Assembly: GCA_048213135.1 (NCBI GenBank)
Contig: PS015045.1
Span: 37,279-101,278 of the forward strand
From: Reclinomonas americana ATCC 50394
Lineage: Eukaryota > Jakobida > Jakobea > Jakobida
DNA: 64,000 nt
Direction: 5' to 3'
The notes under the pieces were generated by a model. That model saw nothing but the letters and a program-made list of their open reading frames with translations. It made no database searches and had not been told where the DNA came from. The position numbers and the translations under genes were made by a program. Positions 20,901 to 32,908 of this stretch are shown in pieces (the stretch's first letter is position 1; each line of letters opens with the position of its first letter).

Positions 20901-23900
20901 CTCGACTGACGAGAGAGCCAAAACGCTCCCTCTAGCTCTCATGCATCCTGTTCCTTTGTTCACTGCTCCATTGGCCATTTCTCTCTCCCTCACAGACTCA
21001 ATGGACGAGAAACCCACAAAGTTGAGTCGTTCTTTCTCTCGCACACGCACTCCAATTCAAAACAAACCCGACAGATATTTCTCTCGACCCTGTTGTAGCT
21101 TATCAAACCAGAAACATCTCTATGTCCCCTCTTCTGCCCCATCTCGACAGAAACGCCCGCCTCCACTTGACAACCGCATTCTTTCTCCCTCTCTCTCTCT
21201 CGTCCCTTCCATTCCCTTATCTTCCTTCCCCTTCATCCCTCCCTCACGAACATTGTCCATTCCCTTTTCCTTCATCCCCCTTCCCCCGCATGCCCCTTCC
21301 CCNNNNNNNNNNNNNNNNNNNNNNNNNNNNNNNNNNNNNNNNNNNNNNNNNNNNNNNNNNNNNNNNNNNNNNNNNNNNNNNNNNNNNNNNNNNNNNNNNN
21401 NNNNNNNNNNNNNNNNNNNNNNNNNNNNNNNNNNNNNNNNNNNNNNNNNNNNNNNNNNNNNNNNNNNNNNNNNNNNNNNNNNNNNNNNNNNNNNNNNNNN
21501 NNNNNNNNNNNNNNNNNNNNNNNNNNNNNNNNNNNNNNNNNNNNNNNNNNNNNNNNNNNNNNNNNNNNNNNNNNNNNNNNNNNNNNNNNNNNNNNNNNNN
21601 NNNNNNNNNNNNNNNNNNNNNNNNNNNNNNNNNNNNNNNNNNNNNNNNNNNNNNNNNNNNNNNNNNNNNNNNNNNNNNNNNNNNNNNNNNNNNNNNNNNN
21701 NNNNNNNNNNNNNNNNNNNNNNNNNNNNNNNNNNNNNNNNNNNNNNNNNNNNNNNNNNNNNNNNNNNNNNNNNNNNNNNNNNNNNNNNNNNNNNNNNNNN
21801 NNNNNNNNNNNNNNNNNNNNNNNNNNNNNNNNNNNNNNNNNNNNNNNNNNNNNNNNNNNNNNNNNNNNNNNNNNNNNNNNNNNNNNNNNNNNNNNNNNNN
21901 NNNNNNNNNNNNNNNNNNNNNNNNNNNNNNNNNNNNNNNNNNNNNNNNNNNNNNNNNNNNNNNNNNNNNNNNNNNNNNNNNNNNNNNNNNNNNNNNNNNN
22001 NNNNNNNNNNNNNNNNNNNNNNNNNNNNNNNNNNNNNNNNNNNNNNNNNNNNNNNNNNNNNNNNNNNNNNNNNNNNNNNNNNNNNNNNNNNNNNNNNNNN
22101 NNNNNNNNNNNNNNNNNNNNNNNNNNNNNNNNNNNNNNNNNNNNNNNNNNNNNNNNNNNNNNNNNNNNNNNNNNNNNNNNNNNNNNNNNNNNNNNNNNNN
22201 NNNNNNNNNNNNNNNNNNNNNNNNNNNNNNNNNNNNNNNNNNNNNNNNNNNNNNNNNNNNNNNNATCCCCTTCCCCTTCATCCCCCATCCCCCTCATCCC
22301 CCTTTCCCCGTCATCCCCCTTACCCCTCATCTCATCCCACTCACCGTCTGCGCACCCGCCGCATCCGTCGCATGATGTGACGCCGAATCGTGGGAGAGCA
22401 GGCACATGGGATCATTCGGATCGGCACCGCGCACGAGCTGCATCGGCGCCCGACGAGTGTTGACCAGTGGGAACCAGAAGAAGCGCACGGAAAAGTGCAC
22501 GCGACGTGGAGGACCAGCGTAGCCGCCTGCAACGCACGCCACAGCCGTGAGACTCGGCACAAGAGATCGTACATGCGCGCAAAGACAAACCGAGCGGGAC
22601 TGCAGTCGTGTCCGCCGGTGTGTAGGCCCAGAATTGGGCGACAAACTCGTTCACGTCCAGCACATCGGTACTCTCCAACGCAAAGTCAATGTCGTCCAGC
22701 GCCTGTGGCCAGTCATTCAGTCAGCTCCTCCATTCGATTTGGTGCACAGAAGAGAGAGACGGCGACGCACCTTGGCATTCGGAATCCCGTTGACAGAGCT
22801 GGTGACGTAGCTGACATCGATGAGCGGCAGACCGTGCTCGTTGGTCAGCGTCGGAATGTCCATTTCCATCAACTTGCGCAGCTCCGACCGCGTCATCCGC
22901 ATGCCACTCGGGTAGCCGCCGGGTTGCACGGCCGGTGCGCCGATTGAACTCTGCATCGTCACGGTGAGACATCTTCGGAAGAACGCAAGAGGAGTTGTGG
23001 TGCACTGACCGCCATACTGGCGCCAACAGGCACATGGAAGGTCGACACCGGCAGTTCGTCTTCATCGTCCCACTCGCGGCGCGAGCGTGAGCGCGCATTT
23101 GTCGGTGATATGCTCATCTCAGGCGCCGCCGCGTTGCCGGCATCGGTCATCTTTGCCGGCGGATCGGCCGTTGGGGTTGCTGTCATCATAAATGAATCAC
23201 GAGGTGAGCGTGGAAGTGCTGCACTTTGCTGAAAGGAACAAGCTGACGCAACTGAGCTGGAACACGGCCGATGCCTGCGAATGACCGCCGCTGCGTGTGA
23301 CGGCAAACGCTCGCACAAAGTACCTTCCGCCGGGAGTCAGTCCGTGGAAGGTGGCAACCAGCCCGTTGCCGTCGCGCGTATATCCAAGGACTTCGCGCTT
23401 CAGCGTGTCGACCTTGTCTGCGGGACGGAAATGGTAAGGCACATGCATGATCCCAAAAGGCGGATGCGAAGAAAAGCAGATTCAACTGTCGGTCGAGAAC
23501 GCCGGCGATGAGCACAGCTCAAACTCGTGACGCGACACAATGGCCAACTTGGGCGCCTCCAGCTCCACTTCTGCGGTGGTCGCCGACAACGCGGTGGCCG
23601 ACAGAATCGCTGGCGCTGTGGACCACGCCCGTTAGTTAGCAACAGACAATCACGTGTACTTGTCAGAAGGAGGCGAGCACACACCGGGAGGCACAGGAGC
23701 CGCTGGCTCTGATGGTGGTGGAGGGGCCTGTGCGCGGGCGGGTTCGGCATCCGGCGCCCCCGCACCCGTTGCTTCCTTCGAGGACATCACGTGATGCGTG
23801 CTCGCCTCGTGGTTGACTTGTGCGGGTGCAGGTGTCGGTTGCGGAAGTGGGAGATCTGCAGAGCGATATCACACACGACGCATGAGCATTGAGACTGCAA

Positions 23901-25184
23901 TATATCCACTCCCGGTCCCAGACGAACCCCGAGTGAACTGCGCATGTGCCTGGGAATCGGCCTTGGGCGACAGCACCGAAGGAAGTTCTGCCACGAGCAA
24001 CAAGCGTGTGAGCAATGCAGCAAACCAAGGAGCCACTGAGGACGAAAGTAAGCAACTGGTGTTCGGCCGCGCCATGTACCCGGTGGCCGAGAAGCGACAG
24101 GTGATGGGGTACGTGTCGGGATCATCGGGTCCTGGCGGCGGCAGACAGTACACGGCACAACCGGGCACGAGCAGAGATTCGCGAGGACGCGACTCGAACG
24201 AGAAGAGCCGCCGATCGCCGACCACTGGATGCACGTGCGGCAGCAGCACCAACTGACCGACCACGAAAGATCTCTCAACTGACACGAAAGGTCGTGAGGC
24301 GCTCAGGAGATAAAGGAAGTGCATGATGGCAAACAAACCAATGGAGGCGGCGCCAACAGAGGACCCAGCAGCCAGCAGAGGCGCGGTACTGCTCAGCGGC
24401 AGTGGAATGTGCGCGACAAACACCAACTCGATGACGAGCGCCACGGAGGGATCGGAGAATGGGGCTTCAGTGGTGAGGCTTCCGTGGAACTCAAAGACTC
24501 GAGGGCGAACTGCGGGGGAAGATGTAAGGCAAGGGAGGAGAGGGGAGGGAAAGGGAAAGCGGGAAGGGGGCAAGGGGTTAAAGAAGGTGGGACACGGAAA
24601 GGGGAAGGAAAGAGTGGGGGAGAGAAAGGGCAAGCGAAGGGGGTAGGCTGAAGGCGGAGGAACAAGGTGAATAAGGAATGGGGAAAAGGAGAGGAATACA
24701 GAATGGGGAAGGAAAAGACACAGCGTGAGAGAGGAGAGGGAGGGAAAGCAAAGGGGGAAGAGGGCAAGGGGGCAAGGGGTTAAAAAGATGGGAAGGGAAA
24801 AGAGTGGGACACGGAAAGAGAAACGAAAGAGATTGGGAGAGGTGAGGGAAAGGGGGACAGGGGGTAGGAGGGATAAGGTGACTAAGGAATGGGGAAAGGG
24901 AGAGGGACGCAGAATGGGGAAGGAAAAGAGACTGCGAAAGGGAGGAGGGGGAGTGAGAAGAAGAACAGAGACTAAAGGTGTCACAGTCTGCAAGCATGAG
25001 AGAATGAGAGAGAGAGAGAGACAGATAGACTGAAGGATAGTGAAAGACAAAGAGAATGGAGTGGAGATTGAGAAAGAGTAAGAAGAAAGAGACAGACAGA
25101 GAGAGAGAGACAGTGAATGAGAAGATGAACAAAGACTCGAAGGCGTCACAGGCTGCAACCACGAGACAGAGAGTAGGTGACACG

Positions 25185-25231
<47 letters not shown>

Positions 25232-25367
25232 CGCGACGAGAGACGACGACGACGACGTACGGCGGACGGTACGGGTCGTACGTTCGGTTCGGGTTCCGGG
25301 NNNNNNNNNNNNNNNNNNNNGAGACGACGACGACGACGAGACGACGACGAGAGAGAGAGAGAGAGAG

Positions 25368-25411
<44 letters not shown>

Positions 25412-26139
25412 GCGATCGCAGAGTGACGCGCAACTGGCAGTGGGCTCATTCGTGGGCGCCGCAGACCGTGCCATGAAACCAGTGGGTCCGCCAGCCACTC
25501 CGGCGGCAAGAGGACGCACGGGCGGTCGGCGTGCCGTCATTGTGGTGCGCTTGGTGGACACGGAGTTGCGTAGCAGCTTCAGCACGCTCTATGTCGTGGA
25601 GAGGGGTGGTAAATACATCGAAGAGAGAGGGGGGAAGGGAGAAAAAGCAGAACATCCATGCGCACCTCGGATTCCACGCGCGATGCTGGTGGACGACCAT
25701 CGCCCACCACCAGCGATGACACCAGACGATGAATGGCCAGTGTGTCGTCGTCGGCGTGTGACATGGGCGACTTGGGTGTGACGGAATCGTTGGCGGGATC
25801 CTCCGCGTTGAGGCGCTCGCGTTTCAAGATGCCGACGTGAGGACCGTCGATGCGGCGCAGAGTGTTGTGTGCGCCCACCAGCAGTCGCCGCTCGACAATC
25901 GTCGTCTTGTTGACGGTGTCGAAGAAGGCGCCTGGCGAGAGGCGAGAGAAGGGGGGAGAAGGGGGGAGAAGGGCGAAGAGCAAGGGGGAGAAGGAGGGAG
26001 AAAGAGGGAGAAGGGGGGAGAACGGGGAGAACGGGGAGAAGGAGGAGAAGGAGGGAGAGAAAGAGGAAGAAAGAGAGAAGGAAGGAAGAAAGAAAGAGAG
26101 AAAGAAGAAACAAAGAAAGAGAGAAAGAAGAAACAAAGA

Positions 26140-26182
<43 letters not shown>

Positions 26183-26253
26183 GAGAGAGACGACGACGAC
26201 GACGACGACGTACGACGACGACGACGACGACGANNNNNNNNNNNNNNNNNNNN

Positions 26254-26322
<69 letters not shown>

Positions 26323-28123
26323 AGAGACACAAATACTAGAATGTAATAACGAGAGAGAGAGAGAGAGAAGTTAGACACAATTGTGGAGTGCTTGTCTTCC
26401 CTCTTTCACGATCCACTCACCATGATGGCGCTTTCGGAACTCGTCAAGACGTGCCAAGAATTCCCGCTCAAACGATCGCTCCATGGCCACACGCATGGAC
26501 GAAATCGAAATGTTGGCCAGTGGCGCGAGGCTGCAAAAGCCAACAGATGTCAGTTTTGAGGGAGACGAGTGATCATGCAAGGAAACACAGCAGAACCTTC
26601 CACGATAGAAATCCGTTAGGGCCACACGAGCGGACCTACGGACTTGGTCAACACCAAGATAGCCACCAAGAGTGACGACAGCAAAAAAGAACTCAACGAC
26701 AGGAACACGGTGCCAAAGCCGGGAATGTAAGACTCCAGCCCTTGAGGCTCCAGCGGTCGCCACAGATTGTACGTGTGCCACAGTCCCGGATGCTCCGACA
26801 AGCGATACTCGATGGTGGCGTTCAGCGGAGGCAGCACGCGGTCGGCACCATCTTGTGTGGCCGAATGACGCGATGTCGGCGCCATGATGCTCGGCTGATT
26901 GGCCGTCGACGACGTGTCGACTCGCTCACGGAACAAGAACAGGCAACGTGGAGTGCCTTGCACGAGCGCTGCGCGGTGATCCTTGGTTTCGGGGGCCACC
27001 GGCTACAGATCGAAGAGTGAGACGAGAGCACAAATTCGTGCGCACACCATTGGCGCTCACCTCACGATTGTCGCCTCGCGACTGGCCCTCCATGGTCACG
27101 GGCAGGCCACGAATCACCGTGAAACCCAGTGAGAATGACTGCGCCACGGCGCCGCCCACATGCACGCACACCGAGGCCACCATTTCCACCACAATGTTGA
27201 GTGGGCGAGCGGCGTTGTAGAGGGTTGGGATGCGAATGTAGACGGGCATGTCGAACCTGCAACAAGGAGAAGGAGGTGAGTAAAGGGAGAAGGGGGAGAA
27301 AGGTTCTCACTTCTCTCTCGCTTCTTCCTCCCCTTCTCTCCTCTCCGCAACTCCAACATATCAATCGACTCGGGCGCCGGCATCGCACTCGCCGGCGCAT
27401 CGATCCTCCGCGCATAACTAAACGCCGTCGTTCCCGCCGGCTGTGACGTGTACGTCCGCCCCACAAACGCCTGCGCCAGCACATCGAACAAGTGCACTCG
27501 ATACGACACCGTCACGTCGGCGTCATCGCTCACGCGCAGCACCTTTTCCAACGCATCCTGCGATCGATCGACGGATGAGTGAGAAAGGCGACACCCTCTG
27601 TGCCCCATACGAGCCCACTCACCAACACCTGCGTCGGCAACCGCAAGCCGACCACCCGATCGATCAGCAGCACCGCCACCACATCATCATGTCCCTCCAT
27701 CAGCTCCTCCTCCTCATCCGACGGAAGCTCCTCATCGCCTTCGCCTAAACCCCGCGCAGGCACACTCGCACCGCCTTCGTCGTCCTGCTCTGCGCGACGC
27801 AGGATCGATGCCGCGGCCGCCGCCTGCTTCTTTCGCGCCTGCATGGTGGCAGTTACCGATCGCGCGACGGTTGGATGGTGCAGGTGTTGCACGTGTCCGT
27901 TGATCGGGTCGATGAGAGGCGCAGTGGGCACAGGCGCGTACGAGGAGAGCTGGAGGCGCGCCCATTGCATCCAGCGACGCACGACGCGAGAGGCGCGCTG
28001 TTCGGGTTGTGTGGAGGCGTCGAGAACGCGACGGGAGAGCGGTGTGGTGATGGTGTTGGGTGGTGGGGGTTGTGGGGGGGACATGGGCACTGTCAGGGGT
28101 GCAGGGCCGTCGCGGCCCTCCAT
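17945..28123 (-). CDS. NPHP4: Nephrocystin-4, ciliary transition-zone protein (22 exons, 1823 aa)
   Basis: Exons: 28123-27623, 27557-27352, 27256-27061, 27002-26698, 26530-26421, 25931-25666, 25588-25435, 24509-24057, 23987-23877, 23855-23685, 23615-23487, 23417-23253, 23179-23010, 22950-22771, 22702-22591, 22526-22345, 20654-20330, 19946-19680, 19613-18784, 18711-18570, 18508-18396, 18328-17945. Every junction keeps phase. NPHP4 landmarks appear in family order: FDMPVYIRIPTLYNAARPLN, TTIVERRLLVGAHNTL, PPRRVHFSVRFFWFP, TIVIDVWDSDTQTVIG, VENYRTDHRLEAAKMA, FYEYTLQNPTQQPQLL, IEMRPHVVDSHFSFYCGRNE, TFLVCLYSDSF and HVYVFVNDEDG. The C-terminal 580 residues are the MSP/Ig-like half. It exceeds human NPHP4 (about 1430 aa) through an acidic N-terminal lead and a fibronectin-III-like domain at residues 825-922 (exons 11-12). 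Six donors are GTTG-type. It implies a cilium or flagellum. Confidence 0.88.
20655..22344 (-). repeat. Long NPHP4 intron 16 with CT-rich repeats and a 962-bp gap
   Basis: The plus strand is pyrimidine-rich with ttccccttcatccc-like repeats on both sides of the N run at 21303-22264. The open frames through it in every direction are low-complexity and interrupted by N. Exons 16 and 17 join in phase 0 across it, but a small exon inside the gap cannot be excluded. Confidence 0.6.
24510..26420 (-). repeat. NPHP4 introns 5-7 region: GA microsatellites, G-rich repeats and two 20-N gaps
   Basis: Around the two small exons (25931-25666, 25588-25435), the plus strand has (GA)n at 25185-25230, 25345-25410, 26140-26180 and 26255-26330, and ggggagaagg-type repeats at 24540-24960 and 25940-26080. 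N runs at 25301-25320 and 26234-26253 are bordered by gacgacgacg and tacg-like sequence, which looks like failing base calls and not genome. Confidence 0.6.
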
Positions 28124-29007
28124 GTTTGAGCACGCGCAGAGGTGTGGGGGAGAGAGGGGAGTTTCGTTCGCGCCAATTTCGGTGCTCGCGGCAACGGTCA
28201 GTCGCGCGACGTTGAATGATCATGAGTGAAAGGGGGAGAGCGGAGGAGAATGGTGGGGGAGTTGATGTGGAGTGGTGTGGGGAGGAAGAGCTGCGTGAAT
28301 TCGTGAGGAATGGATGGCCTCGACGTCGACGTTTGTTCGAAATCAGTTTCCTCTCTCATTGAGGAGCAACATGATGATCGGACAAGTCGAGCCCTCTGCA
28401 CGTAACCATGCAAGCATCAGTCTTGACGGTGGCGAGTTTTTCTGCGCTTTTCGGACCCGGCTTCGAGCAACTGCATGCGCAAGTCGATCGCGAGAACTGC
28501 GCAAGCGATGATCCGCGTTGCATAGCAAATCTCTCGCCAGTGCGTGTTACCTGCCATTCAACTTTGTAGTTGTGCTTGTCGCAATGCACGAGTCAAACGA
28601 TCCGGAGACTTCTGCGGATCCACTTGTCTGTCATTCCTGCATCCGAATTTGAATTCGAGAGGAGACCACGGTAATCAGAGCAGCTGTAGCTGTTGTGCAC
28701 GCATGAATTACCTGTAACAAACAAACGGTGACGCCTGCGTTCGTGACGCAGTTGCCGATCGATATCATTCGTGAATCGCGAATTCGAATTGCTTGCTATG
28801 GCGTGCCGGACCTCATTCGAGCTTGACTCATCGCCAAGCAGTATGCATGCCTTGCAGCTGCGAGCTGGGAGATCCACAGAAAGCTGTCCAGAAAAATGCC
28901 TTCCAAAATCGGCATTTCACTCCGACGCATTGGACACACGCACACACACGCACTCCGAGTGAGAGACACGTGAGCGCGTGGAGGGCATCTCTTGTCACCA
29001 AGAGAGA
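28124..29007. promoter_or_regulatory. Divergent promoter region, NPHP4 / transporter
   Basis: An 884-bp spacer between two divergent starts. cgacgtcgacgt at 28321-28332 lies 198 bp upstream of the NPHP4 ATG. It belongs to the same ACGT-core motif group as the motifs near 13415, 32516, 44581 and 60642. The rest is unique sequence with short AT-richer stretches (28560-28760) and no coding signal. Confidence 0.4.
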
Positions 29008-32000
29008 ATGTCCGTCGCCTCCTCTCCGCTCAGCATCAACGTTGACGAGAGCAGCGAACACAGCGGCCTGCTCCTTCAGCAAACACGCAGCAGCGCACAA
29101 TATGGAGCAGTCGACAATGACGATGACGACGCACTGCTTTCTCCCGCCGAGGCGACCCGTGTGGCCGTCTACACAAGGCGATGGTGGGTGGTGTTTGTGT
29201 ACTCGGGCATTGCCTTCTTGCAAGGTACAAGCACGTGCATTGATGATGAAATGAGATGATCATTTGTCTCACGCTTTTTTGTGGTGAAAAAGGGTGGTTT
29301 TGGGCGGTGCCAGGCACGATTGCCGTCAACATGCAGACTCTGTATGGCTATGGCGCCAACATGACTCAGCTGCTGGTCAACCTTGGTGCGCGCAGGCAGA
29401 GTCCACAGAGAGCACACTTTTCCCTGCGCTCACTTGCACGCACTTGCGTTCAGTTTTCCATACGCTTGTCCACGCTTTCCCGACTTTCACTCCCTCCACA
29501 CACACTTGCACACTCTTCTACGCCCTTTTACATACCTTTTCCACTCACTGCGACACATGTCCATGCATTTTTACACTCTTCCGCACACTTGCACACACTC
29601 TTTTACATAATGCCACTCACTTTCACGCACTTTCACACACTTGCACACTCTTCCCCACACTGCCATACACTTTCATGCACTTTCGCACACCTCCACACTC
29701 TTCCACAGACTTTTGCACACTTTTCTACACCTTTTCACCTTTCGCATACACTTCCAAACACTTCTACACACTTTCACACACTTTCCCACCCCTTTCCAAC
29801 CGTCTACACACTTTACCACCTTTCGCACACTTGCAACACCTTTCTATTACACACCTGCACACACTTCCATGAGCCTCACACCCTTCCGCCTTTTCACGCC
29901 CTTCCAAACACTTCCACTTCCACACTTCAACACTCTTTCCCACGCTTCCGCTCATTTTGTCTTGCCTTCCTACAGGCCCCATCTACTTCCTACCCACGGC
30001 AGTGCCTCTCGGACTATGGATGGACCGGCCTGGTGGCATTCGACAAGCGGTGATCTTTGGCTACGTGTGTGTGGTGGGCGGGGCGCTCATTCGGTGCTTT
30101 GCGAAGGACGACTCGACGACGGCACTGGTGCTGCTCATCATTAGCTTCTCGTTGAATTCGGTGGCGGGACCCGTGGCCATGGGAGCGCCGTCGAAGATCA
30201 GTGAGTCGTGGTTTCCGGTGCATGAACGAACCACAGCCACGGCCATCATGGCTGGTGAGTGAGAGAGCGAGTGCGAGAGAGACGAGGAAGTATTGACTCA
30301 TGCGAGGAAATGCGCAGAGGCCAACTCGTTTGGACTGGCGGCGGCGTTCATCGTTGGCCCGCTGATTGTGACCTCGGTGGATATGTCGCAGATGGTGCGC
30401 GCATACGTGTGTGCGTGCCGGTGTTGGTTTTGGTGATTGCTTATTTGGCGGTGGTGTGTTAGTTGCTCTTCAACTATGTTTGTTTGGCGATTGCGGTGCC
30501 ATTCGCCGCCGCGTCAATCATCTACTTCCCCTCGTTGCCGCCGCTGCCGCCGACACCGTCGGCGTCGAAGAGCAGCTTGTTGGAGAAGCGCCTCACGCTG
30601 CGTGTGTTTTGGGAGGATCTGAAGGCGCTGTCGCGGAACAAGTCGTTTTGGATTATCAGCTTGTCGTTGCGTGTGTGTGCGAAGTGCATGCGTGTGCGTT
30701 GCTGGAGGAGACACGCACTCACATTTGTGTACACCTGTAGATACGGCGTCACAACAGGTGCGAAGTCTACGGATGGTGCAGGTTGAGTGTGCAGACTGAG
30801 GAAGCTGTTCTGCGTGCGCAGGTGTCTATGGCGCGTGGGGCACGATCTTGGATCTGAATCTCGGCAATCTGGGGTACAATCAGGTGCGGAGGTGGAAGAG
30901 AGTGAGAGAGGGAGCACGAGAGAGAGGAAAATGGAGAGCACCGCCATGAAGGTGTCGGCGAGGAAGTGTCACGACACTCTCCTCTTCTCTTGTATGAGTA
31001 CACAAAGTGCAATAGAGAGAGAGAGGAAACGGGAGAGCATCAGCATGAGGAAGTTGATGAGGAGCAAGAAACCACTTGGTCGTTTCTCGCCACTCTCTTC
31101 TTCTCGAGCATGCAGACATTAGAAGCAAGAAAGGGGGAGAGAGAGAAAAGGAAGCGCATCAAGATGAGAGGAAGTGCCTTACCGCTCTCTTCTTCTCGAG
31201 CATGCAGATAGTTGGAGCAAGTGTGTGTATGAGAGAGAGAGAGAGAGAGAGAGGAAACGAGAGCACCAGCATGAGGGAGCGAGTCGGCGAGGAAGTGTCG
31301 CGGCACTCTCCGACGCAGACACGAAAGAGAGAGAGAGAGGTATGGAGGTGAGTGACGAAATACGAGCGCTTGCAGGAGGGAGTCGATGGAGAACAAGAGC
31401 CACCTTGAAGTGACTCGTCAAGCTCCTCTTCTCGCGCTTGCTGGCATGAAGAGCAAAAAAGAGAGGGAGAGAGGAACGAAGGGGGGAGAAAGATTGAGCA
31501 CCAGCATGAGGGAGTCAGTGTGGAACAAGAAACCACTATTTGAAGTGTCGTGCCACTCCAGTGCTCTCCTCTTCTCGTGCACAGAGAGAGCGAGAGAGAG
31601 CTCGCCGCCACATCGCACTCTCCCCTCACTTCCCCCCGCAGACTGTCGCCGGGTGGGTCGGCTTCTCCGGCACCGTCGCCGGCAACATCGGCGGTATCTT
31701 CTTTGCTCGGCTGGCCGATCGGTACAGCAACCACAGGCGAGTGCTCATCTTCTTGCTGGTGGTCTCCACGGTGTCCTTTGTTGGATTCGCCCTCGTCCCG
31801 CTGCTTCCTGCGTCGTGGGTACCGCGCGGTGGCGCCGCTGGCGAGGCGCTGTTCTTTGTGTTCGCCACCATTGGCGGACTCGTCCTCAACTCCACCATTC
31901 CGTTGAGCTACGAAATCGGTGTGGAGGTCACCTATCCGCGACCAGAGGCCACTGTGGTGCGTCGATGATGCAGGAGTAGAGGGCTGACAGGAGGGGTGTC

Positions 32001-32373
32001 TTACCTGTGCACACAGGTCACGATTTTGGCAATGTGGAACAATGTCGGTGCGCTGATTTTCCTCGGTGTGCCGATCGACCAGCTGGGAACTGCATGGCTC
32101 AACTGGTGTGTGTGTCTTTGTGTTTGCATTGCTCCTCATTTTGTGTGCTCACGTGATATCGGCAGGTTCATGGCGGCGTGCTGTTTGTTGCGGAAAGCAC
32201 TTGCTTTGGAGCACGCATGGATAATGGTGATTTGACGTGGTTGGTTGCACAGGTTCGGCACGGTGCTCATCATCTTCTTCCTGGACAACAAGAAACTGCG
32301 TCTCGAGTACGACGAGACGCACAAGGCCGTCATGGCGTCGCCCACGTCAGGGAAACTTACGCTGCGGTTGTAA
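29008..32373 (+). CDS. SLC49/DIRC2-type major facilitator transporter (11 exons, 497 aa)
   Basis: Exons: 29008-29224, 29293-29385, 29976-30254, 30318-30394, 30463-30665, 30741-30757, 30822-30883, 31642-31956, 32017-32105, 32166-32186, 32253-32373. All are phase-consistent. A cytosolic acidic N-terminus is followed by RRWWVVFVYSGIAFLQGWFW, the SLC49 first-helix signature. PTAVPLGLWMDRPGGIR is the MFS loop-2 motif, and NSVAGPVAMGAPSKISESWF and LSYEIGVEVTYPRPEATV match the SLC49A4/FLVCR-like family. About twelve hydrophobic segments fit an MFS carrier; the substrate is not readable from sequence. The chosen ATG gives the best lead. Exons 6 and 10 are only 17 and 21 nt. Donors of exons 5 and 10 are GTTGCG, and skipping them would truncate the last helix. 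Confidence 0.83.
29386..29975 (+). repeat. Transporter intron 2: degenerate CA/CT dodecamer repeats
   Basis: Almost the whole 590-bp intron is built from variants of cacacttttccacac and cacacttgcacac. It stays open in two frames as a His/Thr/Phe-rich artefact. The real acceptor is TTCCTTCCTACAG at 29975. Confidence 0.6.
30884..31641 (+). repeat. Transporter intron 7: about six diverged 100-bp minisatellite units
   Basis: Recurring pieces are gagagcaccagcatgaggga variants (near 30932, 31032, 31152, 31260, 31499) and ctcttcttctcgagcatgca (near 31095 and 31187), alternating with GA tracts. No exon fits within it; the flanking exons are phase 0 on both sides. Confidence 0.6.
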
Positions 32374-32705
32374 AAATGTAGTTTGTCGATAGAGATGTGA
32401 TATGATTTGCAGGCCAAGATCAATTTTCGTGCAGCGCACGCGACCTCTGGAGCCGTGTGCAGGCGTGTGGCAAGTGCTGCCGTACATGCACGGCCAGCCT
32501 CACAAGACAGAGAAGTCGACGCAGACGTCGACGTCACAGATCGAGATAAAGAAGAAATTCGAAGGTTCAAGAGAACTTGCACTCATTAGGAGGAGGTAGA
32601 GGGTGTAGAGAGGAGAGAGAAGAGAGCATGAAGCAAAGGAATAGAAGAACGACAAGCTTGGCATGTCCTTCACGCAGTCCTGTGTATTTGTCTCTTGCAG
32701 CAGGA
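32374..32705 (+). promoter_or_regulatory. Spacer between transporter and TMEM258 with GACGTCGACGTC motif
   Basis: The 332-bp head-to-tail spacer contains gtcgacgcagacgtcgacgt from 32516, 190 bp upstream of the TMEM258 ATG. A TCTCTTGCAG just before the ATG may be an acceptor of a 5'-UTR intron. Confidence 0.4.
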
Positions 32706-32876
32706 ATGAGTGGCGCCGAGGTCAACATGTGGGTCTCTCAGCGACCACCCTTCCCGCTCTCCATGTACCCCATGCTGGCGCTCATTCTGATCACACTGGG
32801 ATTGCTGTCGGCGAGCTGGTTCAGTCTGTTGCGTGACATGTGTGACACGCACACTCACTCACACAGACACACGTGC

Positions 32877-32908
<32 letters not shown>

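Noticed and set aside
26616-26697. A hydrophobic stretch after NPHP4 exon 4 that looks like a membrane helix
   Set aside because: It lies in the intron. Cutting at GTTGAG restores the NPHP4 alignment (VFLS joined to LAPLANI).
29256-30053. His/Thr-rich secreted-looking protein
   Set aside because: It is intron 2 of the transporter, built from CA/CT dodecamers.
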